A stretch of 59,865 nucleotides of DNA from Ancalomicrobiaceae bacterium (GTDB lineage: Bacteria > Pseudomonadota > Alphaproteobacteria > Rhizobiales > Ancalomicrobiaceae): positions 1 through 59,865 of the forward strand of contig JARLIT010000006.1 in NCBI GenBank assembly GCA_031291575.1, written 5' to 3'. Below are positions 27,042 through 35,531 of this stretch, piece by piece. The notes beneath the pieces were generated by a model. It was not told where the DNA came from and did not search any database. It worked only from the letters and a program-made list of their open reading frames with translations. Within the stretch, counting starts at the first letter, position 1. Each line of letters begins with the position of its first letter. The position numbers and the translations under genes are program-made.

Positions 27042-27227
27042 TCAGACGTCGCTCTTGGGTTCCAGGATCTGCTTGCCCCGATACATCCCCGTCTTCAGGT
27101 CGATGTGATGCGGGCGGCGCAGTTCGCCGGAATCCTTGTCCTCGACGTAGGTCGGCGCCTTCAGCGCGTCTGCCGAGCGGCGAAATCCACGCTTCATGCG
27201 CGAGGTCTTTCTTTTCGGAACGGCCAT
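27042..27227 (-). CDS. rpmF: 50S ribosomal protein L32
   Basis: L32 is a small protein of the large ribosomal subunit. This 61-residue protein begins [20 protein letters not shown] and has the alphaproteobacterial form without the CxxC zinc pairs, with [31 protein letters not shown] before the ATG is a good ribosome binding site. It is divergent from the prenyl synthase gene and followed by a strong terminator, so it is a single-gene unit. Confidence 0.98.
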   Translation of the reverse strand: MAVPKRKTSRMKRGFRRSADALKAPTYVEDKDSGELRRPHHIDLKTGMYRGKQILEPKSDV

Positions 27228-27535
27228 CGCATAAACTCCCTAGGTCGTCGCGGCGCCGCGTTCACGAATGGCCGGCCGCCGTGGTATGATCCGATAAGCC
27301 GTCATGCGACGCCACTTCCTTGCCAGAGCTTGCCGGCCAGAATGCATCGATAAAGGCGGAATGGCCGGGCTTATACAGAAAAGCCGCAGGCTTGACCAGT
27401 CCCTTTGCCGGATTTTCATGTGTCCGGCGAAAACCTGTGTCGTCAGCGCGCTCTCGACCTCGCCAGAGGTTTCGGCTAGAGCATGCGCGCCTGCGCGCGC
27501 CGGCCACATCCGCCAGTCCAGAGCCCGCTCCGCCG
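27228..27535. other. 308-base divergent promoter region rpmF/ispA
   Basis: The region separates the minus-strand rpmF from the plus-strand prenyl synthase. Besides the rpmF promoter candidate at 27370-27398 no further structure is convincing. Open frames extending the prenyl synthase upstream to 27320 give a low-complexity Arg/Ala stretch and are not believed. Confidence 0.5.
27370..27398 (-). promoter_or_regulatory. candidate promoter of rpmF
   Basis: On the minus strand TGGTCA (27398-27393) and TATAAG (27375-27370) stand 17 bases apart. The -35 is weak (four of six). The 5' leader would be about 135 bases. Confidence 0.35.
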
Positions 27536-28498
27536 ATGACCGTTCCTCCGATTGCCTCCTCGCTCTTTCAGACGCGCCTCGCCGCCACCGCCGCCCGTAT
27601 CGAGGCCGTGCTCGAGCGGCTGCTCGATGCCGAGGTGCGGCCGGGCGAGACGGCGCGCCCCGAACGGCTGTTGGCCGCCATGCGCCATGCGACGCTGGAT
27701 GGCGGCAAGCGGCTACGGCCATTCCTCCTCATCGAGAGTGCAGAGGCTTTCGGCGCTGCCGCCGACGGCCCCGCTGCCGACGGCAGGCTCGCGGCAGCAG
27801 CAGCCGTTGAACTAGTCCATTGCTACAGCCTCGTGCACGACGATCTGCCGGCGATGGACGACGACGCGCTGAGGCGCGGACGGCCGACAGTGCATCGCGC
27901 CTTCGACGAGGCGACCGCCATCCTCGCCGGCGACGCGCTGTTGACCCACGCCTTCGAGATCCTGGCCGACGCCGAGGCGATCGGCGATGCCCGGACCCGG
28001 CTGGCGCTTGTCACCGGGCTGGCGCGTGCCTCCGGCCTCGGCGGCATGGTCGGCGGACAAATGCTCGATCTCGCCGCCGAGGGTCGCTATGCCGCCGACG
28101 GTCGGCCGCTCGAACTCGCCGAGCCCGATATCCGCCGCCTGCAGGCGATGAAGACCGGCGCCCTCCTCACCTTTTCCTGCGAGGCCGGCGCCATCGTCGC
28201 CGGCGCCGATACGGCAGGACGCGACATGATGCGCCGTTTCGGCCGGCTGATCGGCGAAGCCTTCCAGATGGCCGACGATCTGATCGATGTCGAAAGTGCG
28301 CCGGAGGCAGCCGGCAAGGCGACCGGCAAGGATGCCGCCAAGGGCAAGGCGACGCTATGGGGCCGCCTCGGAACGGCCGGTCTCCACGCCGAACTCGAGC
28401 GACTGACGCGCCAAGCCGAAACGACGCTCGCCCCGCTCGGGACCCGCGCCGACATGCTGGTGGAAACCGCCCGCTTCATCGCCCATCGCCGGTTCTGA
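27536..28498 (+). CDS. ispA: polyprenyl synthetase, farnesyl diphosphate synthase type
   Basis: A 320-residue trans-prenyl transferase that condenses isopentenyl diphosphate with allylic diphosphates, supplying farnesyl diphosphate for quinones, hopanoids and undecaprenyl carrier. The first Asp-rich motif is DDLPAMDDD (bacterial DDxxxxD form), the second is DDLID in FQMADDLIDVE; LDGGKRLRPFLLIE and GGQMLDLAAEG are also present. I chose the ATG at 27536 because it begins the conserved N-terminal helix; upstream codons are not conserved. It runs head to head with rpmF and tail to tail with the LuxR-type gene. Chain length specificity (FPP or GGPP) is inferred only. Confidence 0.9.
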   Translation: MTVPPIASSLFQTRLAATAARIEAVLERLLDAEVRPGETARPERLLAAMRHATLDGGKRLRPFLLIESAEAFGAAADGPAADGRLAAAAAVELVHCYSLVHDDLPAMDDDALRRGRPTVHRAFDEATAILAGDALLTHAFEILADAEAIGDARTRLALVTGLARASGLGGMVGGQMLDLAAEGRYAADGRPLELAEPDIRRLQAMKTGALLTFSCEAGAIVAGADTAGRDMMRRFGRLIGEAFQMADDLIDVESAPEAAGKATGKDAAKGKATLWGRLGTAGLHAELERLTRQAETTLAPLGTRADMLVETARFIAHRRF

Positions 28499-28505
28499 CC
28501 GGGCG

Positions 28506-29681
28506 TCACGGCGCCATGCGCGTCCGGCCGAGATTGAAGCCGCCGGCAAGCCCGAGCACGATGCGCACCACGTCGCTCTGCCGCTTCGCCCCCATCTTCA
28601 CCATCAAGGCCTTCATCTGGCTGCGGACGGTCGACGTTTTGATGCCGCCGCCCTCGGCGATGTCCTGTGGCGTCAGGCCAGCCGCCAGCTGTTCGGCAAC
28701 CGAGGCCTCCGCCGGCGTCAATCCGTAGGTCTGCCTCAAGAGCGCGATCGGCGGCACCGGCATGGCGTTCGGATCGGTGATCATCACCAGTGTCGTCCCC
28801 TCGTCGCCGGAGCGGGCGGCAAAGCCGGTGCGCGCCCGCGGCTGGTAGGGGGTGACGGCGACCGACAGGATGCGATCGCGCAACGGCGAGGGGACCGCGA
28901 AGAACTGCGTACCTTGCCCTACCGCTTCTCGCCCGCCACAGAGACGGGCATTGGCATAAGCGATCTCGGCGGCAGGATCGATGAAGCGCATCCGCCCGTC
29001 GACGCCGGTGCGGACGACGTCGCCCTGCTTGATCAGCCGCTCGCCGGCGAGATTGGCGTAGACGAGCCGGCCCTTGCGATCGACACAGCACACCGCACTG
29101 ACCAATTGGTCGAGCAGCGCCGCTGCCGGCGCGTACGCCGATGCCTCGGCCGCCATCTGGGTGGACAGGCGAGCTGCTCTGACGAGAAGCGGCGTCAGCG
29201 CTTCGATGGTGGCAAAGGTCGTCTCCGCCAGACTGCCTTCCTGTCCGAACGGCAGATGGCCGGCGAGGAACCACAGGCCGGCCTCATCGCGCGATAGAAC
29301 GACGCCCAGCGCGCGGCCGATGTCGTCCTGCGGCCGGATCCAGTCATGGTAGAACTCGGATCCGAAGAAACCGACCGCCTTGGCCCGCTCGGCATTGTTG
29401 AACACTTGGCCAACGGCAGACGTCCGCATGATTGGCGTCGAACGATCGTGGTCGTTGTAGTAACGGATGTAGGATTCTATGAATTCAGGTGAGTATCCGC
29501 GAATCAGATTTCGCGGCCGCACCTGGAATCCGGAGTCGCGATACTGCAAAACTGTTCGCAACTCCCGGTTATAGTTCACCAGGACGTCCAACAGTTGCTG
29601 CCAAGCGTTGCCATCGAAGGCTGTTGAATAGATAGCCTCCGCCGCTTCGAACATCAATTTCTGATCGATCTTCGACATCAA
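28506..29681 (-). CDS. LuxR-family transcriptional regulator
   Basis: A 391-residue regulator with a C-terminal LuxR-type helix-turn-helix at about 320-380 (LTPAEASVAEQLAAGLTPQDIAEGGGIKTSTVRSQMKALMVKMGAK). The N-terminal 300 residues contain a PAS-like region (about 205-250, SAVCCVDRKGRLVYANLAGERLI) but no response-regulator receiver or acyl-homoserine lactone binding signature. Such proteins are common in alphaproteobacteria and mostly uncharacterised. It could start at either of two adjacent ATG codons. No neighbour shows an obvious target; the divergent 224-base gap to yihY lies on its other side downstream of that gene. Confidence 0.85.
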   Translation of the reverse strand: MMSKIDQKLMFEAAEAIYSTAFDGNAWQQLLDVLVNYNRELRTVLQYRDSGFQVRPRNLIRGYSPEFIESYIRYYNDHDRSTPIMRTSAVGQVFNNAERAKAVGFFGSEFYHDWIRPQDDIGRALGVVLSRDEAGLWFLAGHLPFGQEGSLAETTFATIEALTPLLVRAARLSTQMAAEASAYAPAAALLDQLVSAVCCVDRKGRLVYANLAGERLIKQGDVVRTGVDGRMRFIDPAAEIAYANARLCGGREAVGQGTQFFAVPSPLRDRILSVAVTPYQPRARTGFAARSGDEGTTLVMITDPNAMPVPPIALLRQTYGLTPAEASVAEQLAAGLTPQDIAEGGGIKTSTVRSQMKALMVKMGAKRQSDVVRIVLGLAGGFNLGRTRMAP

Positions 29682-29905
29682 GGCCTATTCCGTCGCAAAA
29701 GGCGAACGCCATGGACGCGACAGCGGCGGAGAATATGTCTTTTTCCAGGCAGAGACAATTAATCGTGAGATGTAGTTTCAATCATTGCGCGTGCTATTCG
29801 ACGTTACCCAATGAGGACTAGGCATAACAACGATCGGTACGCCACCATGTGCAGCAACAATGCGAGAACTTCGAAGGCTGACTTCGCGAGTCAATCTCGA
29901 ATATT

Positions 29906-30835
29906 CTATTCGTCGATAGAGCCATCTGCCGTGTCTGCAATCAGGGCATTGTTGATTTCAGCGCCGAACAGAAAGATCAGACCTATAATATAAAAGAAAA
30001 TCATCGACGCGATCACTCCCGCTAATCCCGCGTAAGTTCGCGTATAACTAGAAAAATGAGACATATAGTATGAGAATATCCATCCTGTGGCGAACCACAA
30101 CGCAAGCGTCACCAGAACGCCTGGGATTACTGTAGATAGCGTCTGCCGCCGTGCCGGCAGCCAAAGATGCGCCGCCAGCACGAAAAGCACCACGCCGAGC
30201 GTGAAGAACAGAAGCGGCAGCCGGTTGAAATACGAATAGTAGGGGGCCAGATCCGGTGCACGCGGCAGCAGGAAGTCCCACACCACCGGCAGCACGACGA
30301 CGAGAAAGCCGAGCCCGAGAATCATCACGCCGCCGAGCAGCATGAAGAAGGTTCCCTCCAGCCGGCGGATGAGGAAATTGCGGCTGTCGTAGGCGCGATA
30401 GGCGTAGTTGAGCCCCATGCGCAGGCTTTCGACTAGACCGGTGACGATGATCACCAGCAACACCGAGCCGACCGTCACCACCCGGGTCTGCGAGCCGGTC
30501 AGCACGGCCGAAACCTCTGGCCGCAGGATCTTACTGATCTCCTCCGGCAGGACGGAGAAGACCCCGCCGGTGCCCTGCTCCGCCGCCTTGACGATGTCCT
30601 CGCCACCCCACAGGCCGGCGATGCCGGTGATGAGGATCAGGAACGGGAACAGCGAAAACAGGATGGCGAAGGCGATGTTGGACGCGTGCGCGAAGGATTC
30701 GTTGCGCAGCAGCCCCCAGTAGAGGGCATTCCAGATGATGCGGCGGATGCTCCTCGGTCGGCGACTCAGTTCAGGCCCCATGGATTCGGCCCCATCGGCA
30801 GACGGACGCGGCGGCCAGGCGGTGTGCAGCATCAA
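29906..30835 (-). CDS. YihY/virulence factor BrkB family membrane protein
   Basis: A 309-residue inner-membrane protein with six likely helices, of the YihY (formerly called RNase BN/BrkB) family. Recognisable parts are HASNIAFAILFSLFPFLILI near residues 50-70, AYRAYDSRNFLIRRLEGT in the middle, and YAGLAGVIASMIFFYIIGLI with FGAEINNAL at the end. The ribonuclease activity once claimed for this family is not supported; transport or lipid roles are speculative. Codon use becomes noticeably more AT-rich at the 3' end and in the following intergenic bases. Confidence 0.9.
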   Translation of the reverse strand: MMLHTAWPPRPSADGAESMGPELSRRPRSIRRIIWNALYWGLLRNESFAHASNIAFAILFSLFPFLILITGIAGLWGGEDIVKAAEQGTGGVFSVLPEEISKILRPEVSAVLTGSQTRVVTVGSVLLVIIVTGLVESLRMGLNYAYRAYDSRNFLIRRLEGTFFMLLGGVMILGLGFLVVVLPVVWDFLLPRAPDLAPYYSYFNRLPLLFFTLGVVLFVLAAHLWLPARRQTLSTVIPGVLVTLALWFATGWIFSYYMSHFSSYTRTYAGLAGVIASMIFFYIIGLIFLFGAEINNALIADTADGSIDE

Positions 30836-31031
30836 TTCCTTCCCTCGGCGTCACCACGGGGTGGACCGTCGCCCGATCAGATGAAGTCACCTGACGATCG
30901 GGAAACACCCCGAGCCCGCAGTCCCGCTTGTTCAGACCGACCTTGGCGCCCGTCTCCGCGGTCGCCTGCCGATCCCTGCCTTCCGTCATATCACGGCGCC
31001 GGGCGAAGATATCGCATCGCAGACGCAAGCT

Positions 31032-31511
31032 TCAATTGCGATCGGCGGGCAGCACCGGCAGAGCATGCACTTCGATTCCCTCTTCGAGCAGATCGCGCGC
31101 CTCTTCGTTGGTTGCCTCACCGTAGATGCCGTGGCGCTCAACCTCGCCGTAGTGGATCTTGCGCGCCTCCTCGGCGAACTGGTCGCCGACATAGTCCGCC
31201 GTCTCCATCACCTTCTTGCGGATTTCAGCCATCGCCTCGATGAGCGCGGCGCGCGCCGGATCGGCAAGCACCATCGGTTGCGGCACCCCGGCCGGCGCCG
31301 GCGCTTCCTTCGGTGCGGTCTGCGTCTCCTCGCCGGCGCGGGCACGCCCGGAAACGATCTTCGGCGTCATCAACGCCCGCTCGACTTGCGCCGAGCCGCA
31401 CACCGGGCAGGTCAACAGGCGCGCCGTCTTCTGCCCCTCGAAATCCGCCGACGACCGAAACCAACTCTCGAACTCGTGCTCGGCCGAGCAGATGAGCATG
31501 TAGCGGATCAT
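31032..31511 (-). CDS. DUF1178 family protein
   Basis: A 159-residue cytosolic protein with the DUF1178 pattern: MIRYMLICSAEHEFESWFRS, a CPVCGS pair preceded by a lone Cys, ERALMTPKI, and the C-terminal RKIHYGEVERHGIYGEAT. The cysteines suggest a zinc ribbon. Function is unknown. Its start overlaps the stop of the carbon-nitrogen hydrolase gene by four bases (ATGA, 31508-31511), so the two are translationally coupled. The DUF1178-nitrilase-grxC-comF order is common in Hyphomicrobiales. Confidence 0.92.
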   Translation of the reverse strand: MIRYMLICSAEHEFESWFRSSADFEGQKTARLLTCPVCGSAQVERALMTPKIVSGRARAGEETQTAPKEAPAPAGVPQPMVLADPARAALIEAMAEIRKKVMETADYVGDQFAEEARKIHYGEVERHGIYGEATNEEARDLLEEGIEVHALPVLPADRN

Positions 31512-32365
31512 TCTGCAGCGCCTCTGAAGGACGCCGCCAGCGTCGGCGGCGCGAACGGCCGGTCATGCTTGAGGGCCGGAATGCGACCGCGCACGAGGGC
31601 GACTTCAGCGGTATCGATGTCAGCAGTGATGACGCATGGCTCGGTGCCCGCCTCCGCGATCACCCGACCCCAGGGATCGATGACGATCGAATGGCCGAAC
31701 GTCTGCCGCCCGGTCTCATGCGTGCCGCCCTGCGCGGCGGCCAGCACGAAGGCGCCGTTCTCGATGGCGCGGGCGCGCAGCAGCACGTGCCAATGCGCCT
31801 CGCCGGTCGTCTTGGTGAAGGCCGCGGGGGCGGTCAGGATCTCGGCGCCACCCTGTTGCGACAACGCGCGGAAGAGCTGCGGAAAGCGCATGTCGTAGCA
31901 GACGGCGAAGCCCAGCCGCCCGAAAGGAAGATCGTAGGTGACGGCCTCGGCACCGGGCCTGACCCGCTCGCTCTCCAGGTAGCTCTCGCCATTGGCAAGA
32001 TTGACGTCGAACAGGTGGATCTTGTCGTAGCGCGCCACGACCGCCCCGTCCGGGGCGATCAGGAAGGCGCGGTTGGCGGCCTTTGTTGCCGTCTCGCGGA
32101 TGGCGAGCGAGCCGATATGCAGAAAGATGCCGAGTTCGGCCGCCACGGCCCTGAGCCGGGCGAGCGTCGGGTCTTCGCTCTCCGGCACGAGCGCGCCGAA
32201 CAGCTTCTCCGCGTCCGGCTCCATGATATTGGTGTTTTCCGGCGTCTGAACGTATTGGGCGCCCTTGCCCGCAGCCTCACGGATGAGCGCCTCGGCCGCC
32301 GCGATATTAGGTTCGACCGCACGGGCGGAACGCATTTGGACGAGGGCGGCACGGAACTGGGTCAT
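31508..32365 (-). CDS. carbon-nitrogen hydrolase (Nit1-type nitrilase superfamily)
   Basis: A 285-residue amidohydrolase with the nitrilase triad: Glu43 in TPENTNIM, Lys115 in YDKIHLFDV and Cys156 in FAVCYDMRFP. These features match the Nit1/NitFhit branch, whose members can act as deaminated glutathione amidase, a metabolite repair enzyme. Placement beside grxC fits a thiol role but does not prove it. I selected the ATG at 32365 because MTQFRAALVQ is the conserved beginning; an in-frame ATG at 32404 adds 13 unconserved residues. Confidence 0.9.
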   Translation of the reverse strand: MTQFRAALVQMRSARAVEPNIAAAEALIREAAGKGAQYVQTPENTNIMEPDAEKLFGALVPESEDPTLARLRAVAAELGIFLHIGSLAIRETATKAANRAFLIAPDGAVVARYDKIHLFDVNLANGESYLESERVRPGAEAVTYDLPFGRLGFAVCYDMRFPQLFRALSQQGGAEILTAPAAFTKTTGEAHWHVLLRARAIENGAFVLAAAQGGTHETGRQTFGHSIVIDPWGRVIAEAGTEPCVITADIDTAEVALVRGRIPALKHDRPFAPPTLAASFRGAAE

Positions 32366-32446
32366 TCGAAGGATCTCGGGTCGGCACGTTGCGGTCGATC
32401 GCATCCGGCATCGGCTGCGGACGGGACCAGGATACGCCCGGCAGGC

Positions 32447-32701
32447 TCACCTGGCCAACAGTGGATCGAGCCCGCCGACGGCATCGAGCCCGTAGAGGTC
32501 GTCGCAGCCGCCGACATGCGTCGTTCCGACGAAGATCTGCGGGAAGGTGCTGCGCCCCGAACGCTGTATCATCTCGGCGCGAAACGCCGGCTCGGAACTG
32601 GCGTTCTTCTCCTCGAACTGAACGCCCTTCTTCTGCAACAGCGACTTGGCCGCGCTGCAGTAGCCGCAAAAATCCCGCGTGTAGATGACGACTTCGGCCA
32701 T
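32447..32701 (-). CDS. grxC: glutaredoxin 3 (GrxC)
   Basis: An 84-residue dithiol glutaredoxin. The active site is CGYC in YTRDFCGYCSAAK, with the glutathione-binding TFPQIFVG and GGCDDLYGLD. It reduces disulfides with glutathione in the cytosol. The ATG at 32701 gives the canonical start MAEVVIYTRD; an upstream in-frame ATG at 32800 is unlikely. A GGGGTCGAA region precedes the start. It lies between comF and the nitrilase gene on the same strand. Confidence 0.95.
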   Translation of the reverse strand: MAEVVIYTRDFCGYCSAAKSLLQKKGVQFEEKNASSEPAFRAEMIQRSGRSTFPQIFVGTTHVGGCDDLYGLDAVGGLDPLLAR

Positions 32702-32814
32702 TTCGACCCCTTTTTCGGCGCGGCCTCGCACCAGCATCTTCCCGGCGTGAAACGCAAATCGCATCTGATATAGCGATCGTTCGGCCTGCGGCAACCCCAC
32801 GGAGCCGCTTGCCG

Positions 32815-33603
32815 TCAGGTGCCGATGGCACCGTCGAGTGTGGCCCGGGCAAACGTCAGCACGTCGACTTGAGCAACCCCGGCACGTTGCAGCGCGCGCG
32901 TCGCCGCGCCGATAGTCGCCCCCGTGGTATAGGCATCGTCGACGAGAACCACCCGCCGTCCGGCAACGCGGATCTGATTGGCGGCAGCGACGCGGAAGGC
33001 ACCGCGCACATTTTCCTGTCTGTCGCGTCCGGACAGACCCACCTGCGGCCGCGTCGCCTTGATACGCTCGAGGGCGTGGAGGTCGACGGCAACGCCGCTC
33101 GCGCGGCCGACCGCCTGGGCCAGCAGCGCGGACTGATTGAACTTGCGCGTCAACAGCCGCCAGCGGTGCAACGGGATCGGAACGAGCAGGTCGGCATCGG
33201 CGAGGATCTCGTGGCCGGCCCGCGCCATCATGCGGCCGATGAGGCCCGCGAGTTCGGGCCGGTCGTTGTATTTCAGCGCATGTATGAGGTCCCGCGCCGG
33301 CCCGGCGTAGATGACTGCGGCACGCGCCCGCCCGAACGGCGGTGGATTGGCAATCGCCTCGGCCGACAAGGCTCCCGGCCCGAGATCATAGCCGAAGGGG
33401 ATGCCGAGCCGTTCGCAATAGGGCCGTTCGATGAACTGCAGCGCGCCCCAACAGGCACCGCACAGCGCCTCCGGGTCGGCGACCGGCGCTCCACAGGCCG
33501 CGCAGACCGGCGGCAAGACCCAGTCGATCGCCCGCCGCCACAGGCCGTGGCCGAGCCGGTGAAAGCGACGGGACAGGGGGACGGTTTCGGGCACTTCGTC
33601 CAT
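32815..33603 (-). CDS. ComF family phosphoribosyltransferase-like protein
   Basis: A 262-residue ComF/GntX type protein. The N-terminus has a double-zinc-ribbon segment CAACGAPVADPEALCGACW and a later Cys in ERPYCERLG. The middle holds LIHALKYNDRPEL and PIPLHRWRLLTRKFNQS, and the C-terminal PRPP loop is VVLVDDAYTTGATI. The family is tied to DNA uptake in naturally competent bacteria, but is widespread in non-competent ones where the role is unknown. It is the first gene of the comF-grxC-nitrilase-DUF1178 run, divergent from the methyltransferase gene. Confidence 0.9.
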   Translation of the reverse strand: MDEVPETVPLSRRFHRLGHGLWRRAIDWVLPPVCAACGAPVADPEALCGACWGALQFIERPYCERLGIPFGYDLGPGALSAEAIANPPPFGRARAAVIYAGPARDLIHALKYNDRPELAGLIGRMMARAGHEILADADLLVPIPLHRWRLLTRKFNQSALLAQAVGRASGVAVDLHALERIKATRPQVGLSGRDRQENVRGAFRVAAANQIRVAGRRVVLVDDAYTTGATIGAATRALQRAGVAQVDVLTFARATLDGAIGT

Positions 33604-33768
33604 GGCGCAAATAATGCCGATCCCGCCAAGACGGCGTCAAGGCAGTTGGCCGTGGACTTCGTCGCGCCGGGCGCCATATCGACGGCAAAGCCTTGGAGGT
33701 CGACCGCCAGATCCGCTACAAGCGGTCCGCCGCCCATCTTCGCCCCACGCCTCGGACCGACCTTTCGC

Positions 33769-34677
33769 ATGACCCAGCCGCACCTGTTCGACCGCAGCCT
33801 GATCGCGACCCGCCGCCGGCGCGCGCTCGAGCGCCAGGTCGCGGGGGCGGACTTCCTCATCGCCCGCGTCGTCGACGACCTCGCCGAGCGCCTCTCCGTC
33901 GTCACGCGGCATTTCGACGTCGCGGTCGCGCTCGGCGGCGCCACATCCCACGTTGCCGACATGCTCGTGGCGTCCGGGAAGGTCGGACGTGTCATCCGCG
34001 CCGACGGTCTAGCCGCGCTCGGCCGGGGCAGATCCGGCGGCGCCGACCTCGTCTGCCACGAGGATGCCCTGCCCTTCGCCGCCGGCTCGCTCAACCTGAT
34101 TGTTTCGGCGTTGACGCTGCAGACGATCGACGACCTGCCGGGCGTCCTCGTCCAGGCCCGCCGCGCGCTTAGCTCCGACGGTCTCCTCATGGCGGCACTG
34201 CTGGGCGGCGACACGCTCTGCGAACTGCGCGACAGCCTCGCCAGCGCCGAGATCGAGCTGACGGGTGGCCTGTCGCCACGCGTCGCCCCCTTCGTCGACG
34301 TGCGCGACATGGGCGGGCTGCTGCAGCGCGCCGGGCTCGCCCTGCCGGTCACCGATTCCGACCGGCTGACGGTGCGCTATTCGGACATGTTCGCGCTGTT
34401 ACGCGACTTGCGCGCCATGGGGGGCGGCAATCCCCTTGCCGAACGGTCGCGCCGACCGGCCACGCGCCGGTTTTTCTTGAGGGCCGCCGAGATCTACGCC
34501 GAGCGACATTCCGACCCGGACGGCCGCATCCGGGCGACCTTTCACATCGTCTCGGCCCTCGGCTGGGCGCCGAGCGACACCCAGCAGAAGCCGGCGCGGC
34601 CGGGATCGGCGACGGTGAGGCTCGCCGACGCGCTGAACGCCATCGAGCATCGCGTCGGATCGGGCAAAGACGATTGA
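33769..34677 (+). CDS. SAM-dependent methyltransferase, BioC/NDUFAF5-like
   Basis: A 302-residue class I methyltransferase-fold protein. It starts MTQPHLFDRSLIATRRRRAL, typical of the alphaproteobacterial relatives of mitochondrial NDUFAF5. The SAM-site glycine motif is degenerate (VALGGATSHVADML), followed by DLVCHEDALPFAAGSLNLIVSALTLQ and a C-terminal domain FFLRAAEIYAERHSDPDGRI. NDUFAF5 hydroxylates an arginine of complex I subunit NDUFS7, so this could be a complex I assembly factor; that is inference. The ATG at 33769 is 165 bases from comF, which is transcribed away. Confidence 0.85.
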   Translation: MTQPHLFDRSLIATRRRRALERQVAGADFLIARVVDDLAERLSVVTRHFDVAVALGGATSHVADMLVASGKVGRVIRADGLAALGRGRSGGADLVCHEDALPFAAGSLNLIVSALTLQTIDDLPGVLVQARRALSSDGLLMAALLGGDTLCELRDSLASAEIELTGGLSPRVAPFVDVRDMGGLLQRAGLALPVTDSDRLTVRYSDMFALLRDLRAMGGGNPLAERSRRPATRRFFLRAAEIYAERHSDPDGRIRATFHIVSALGWAPSDTQQKPARPGSATVRLADALNAIEHRVGSGKDD

Positions 34678-34706
34678 TGGGGAAGGGAAACGGGCCGGCA
34701 ACCGCT

Positions 34707-34910
34707 TCAGTGGTTCATCGCCGACGAGACCGTATTGGAAACGTAGTTCCAGCTCTGATTGACGCTCGAGCCGAGGAGCGTCAGCCCGCCGATGATTGCG
34801 ACCGACACCATGGCACCGATGAACGCGTATTCGAGCGCCGTGGAGCCAGTGCTGTCGGCCCAAAAGGCGCGGGATCTGTCGGCAAATCGCGTCAACTGCG
34901 GTTTCGCCAT
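34707..34910 (-). CDS. orphan Flp/Fap-type pilin
   Basis: A 67-residue type IVb prepilin. The 22-residue leader ends in Gly, followed by STALEYAFIGAMVSVAIIGG: Glu at +5 and Tyr at +6 are the Flp processing signature. The hydrophobic stalk (about 28-45) then leads to a short polar tail. Flp pilins are assembled by Tad secretion machinery, but no tad/cpa gene is in this window, so assembly must depend on a locus elsewhere. It lies 14 bases downstream of mutT on the same strand and could share its transcript. CGAAACCGC precedes the start weakly. Confidence 0.88.
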   Translation of the reverse strand: MAKPQLTRFADRSRAFWADSTGSTALEYAFIGAMVSVAIIGGLTLLGSSVNQSWNYVSNTVSSAMNH

Positions 34911-34924
34911 CCTGGCCCCCAGAG

Positions 34925-35350
34925 TTAGGACGACGGCTGGAACGGCGACAACAGATCCTGCAGATGCGGGATAAGAGGTTCGTCCGCCGGCGGCATCGGA
35001 TAATCACGCAAGGCCTTGGCGCGCACCCACTTGAACGACTGGCCTTCTTGCGCCGAAATCGTTCCCGACCAGCGCCTGCAAACCCAAAGTGGCATCAACA
35101 AGTGAAAATCTGGATAACGATGTGATGCAAATGTTAGCGGAGCCAAACACTCGACCTTGACAGTTATGTCGAGTTCCTCCTTCAGCTCGCGGATGAGGCA
35201 ATCTTCCGGCGTCTCGCCGGGCTCGACCTTGCCGCCCGGGAATTCCCACAGACCCGCCATGGATTTTCCCGCAGGCCTCTGCGCGATGAGGACGCGCCCG
35301 TCGACATCGACGAGCGCCACGGCAGCAACGAGCACGATCTTTACAGCCAT
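34925..35350 (-). CDS. mutT: (deoxy)nucleoside triphosphate pyrophosphohydrolase MutT
   Basis: A 141-residue Nudix hydrolase. The Nudix box is complete in its catalytic part: GGKVEPGETPEDCLIRELKE followed by EL, with all conserved Gly, Glu and Arg residues. LWEFPGGK and the C-terminal YPMPPADEPLIPHL resemble MutT of the 8-oxo-dGTP diphosphatase group. It removes oxidised guanine nucleotides before replication. It follows argJ with the same direction, as in other Hyphomicrobiales, but the gap is filled by two palindromic elements. Confidence 0.93.
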   Translation of the reverse strand: MAVKIVLVAAVALVDVDGRVLIAQRPAGKSMAGLWEFPGGKVEPGETPEDCLIRELKEELDITVKVECLAPLTFASHRYPDFHLLMPLWVCRRWSGTISAQEGQSFKWVRAKALRDYPMPPADEPLIPHLQDLLSPFQPSS

Positions 35351-35364
35351 CAGATCCTCGGCAT

Positions 35365-35440
35365 CAGTGGAGCGAATTCGACATTTGAGTCCCAGCGAGT
35401 TGCGCGGCCAAACTCAAATGTCAAATTCAAAGCTCCACTG
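35365..35440. repeat. palindromic element, GTGGAGC/GACATTTG family (copy 1)
   Basis: The left arm CAGTGGAGCGAATTCGACAT (35365-35384, then TTGAGT) and right arm AACTCAAATGTCAAATTCAA (then AGCTCCACTG, 35411-35440) are near-complete reverse complements, with a 20-base loop CCCAGCGAGTTGCGCGGCCA. It begins 15 bases before the mutT start codon (minus strand), so it lies in the mutT leader. Similar elements are at 35455 and 45231. Confidence 0.85.
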
Positions 35441-35454
35441 GACTCAATGAATTG

Positions 35455-35531
35455 CTAGTGGTCCTGAGATTCCGACATTTGCGTATGGGCGTGCCGCAAG
35501 TTGGGTGCAAATGTCGGAATCGGACCACTAG
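35455..35531. repeat. palindromic element, GTGGTCC/GACATTTG family (copy 2)
   Basis: The left arm CTAGTGGTCCTGAGATTCCG (35455-35474, then ACATTTGCGT) pairs with the right arm GTGCAAATGTCGGAATCGGA (then CCACTAG, 35505-35531). The loop contains GCGTGCCGCAAGTTGGG. The outermost CTA at 35528-35530 is the argJ stop codon read on the minus strand. Confidence 0.88.

Noticed and set aside
32809..33768. Long plus-strand open frame continuous with the methyltransferase gene
   Set aside because: It lies antisense to comF, is Arg/Asp/Gly-rich like other GC-driven shadow frames, and the family-conserved methyltransferase start is at 33769.
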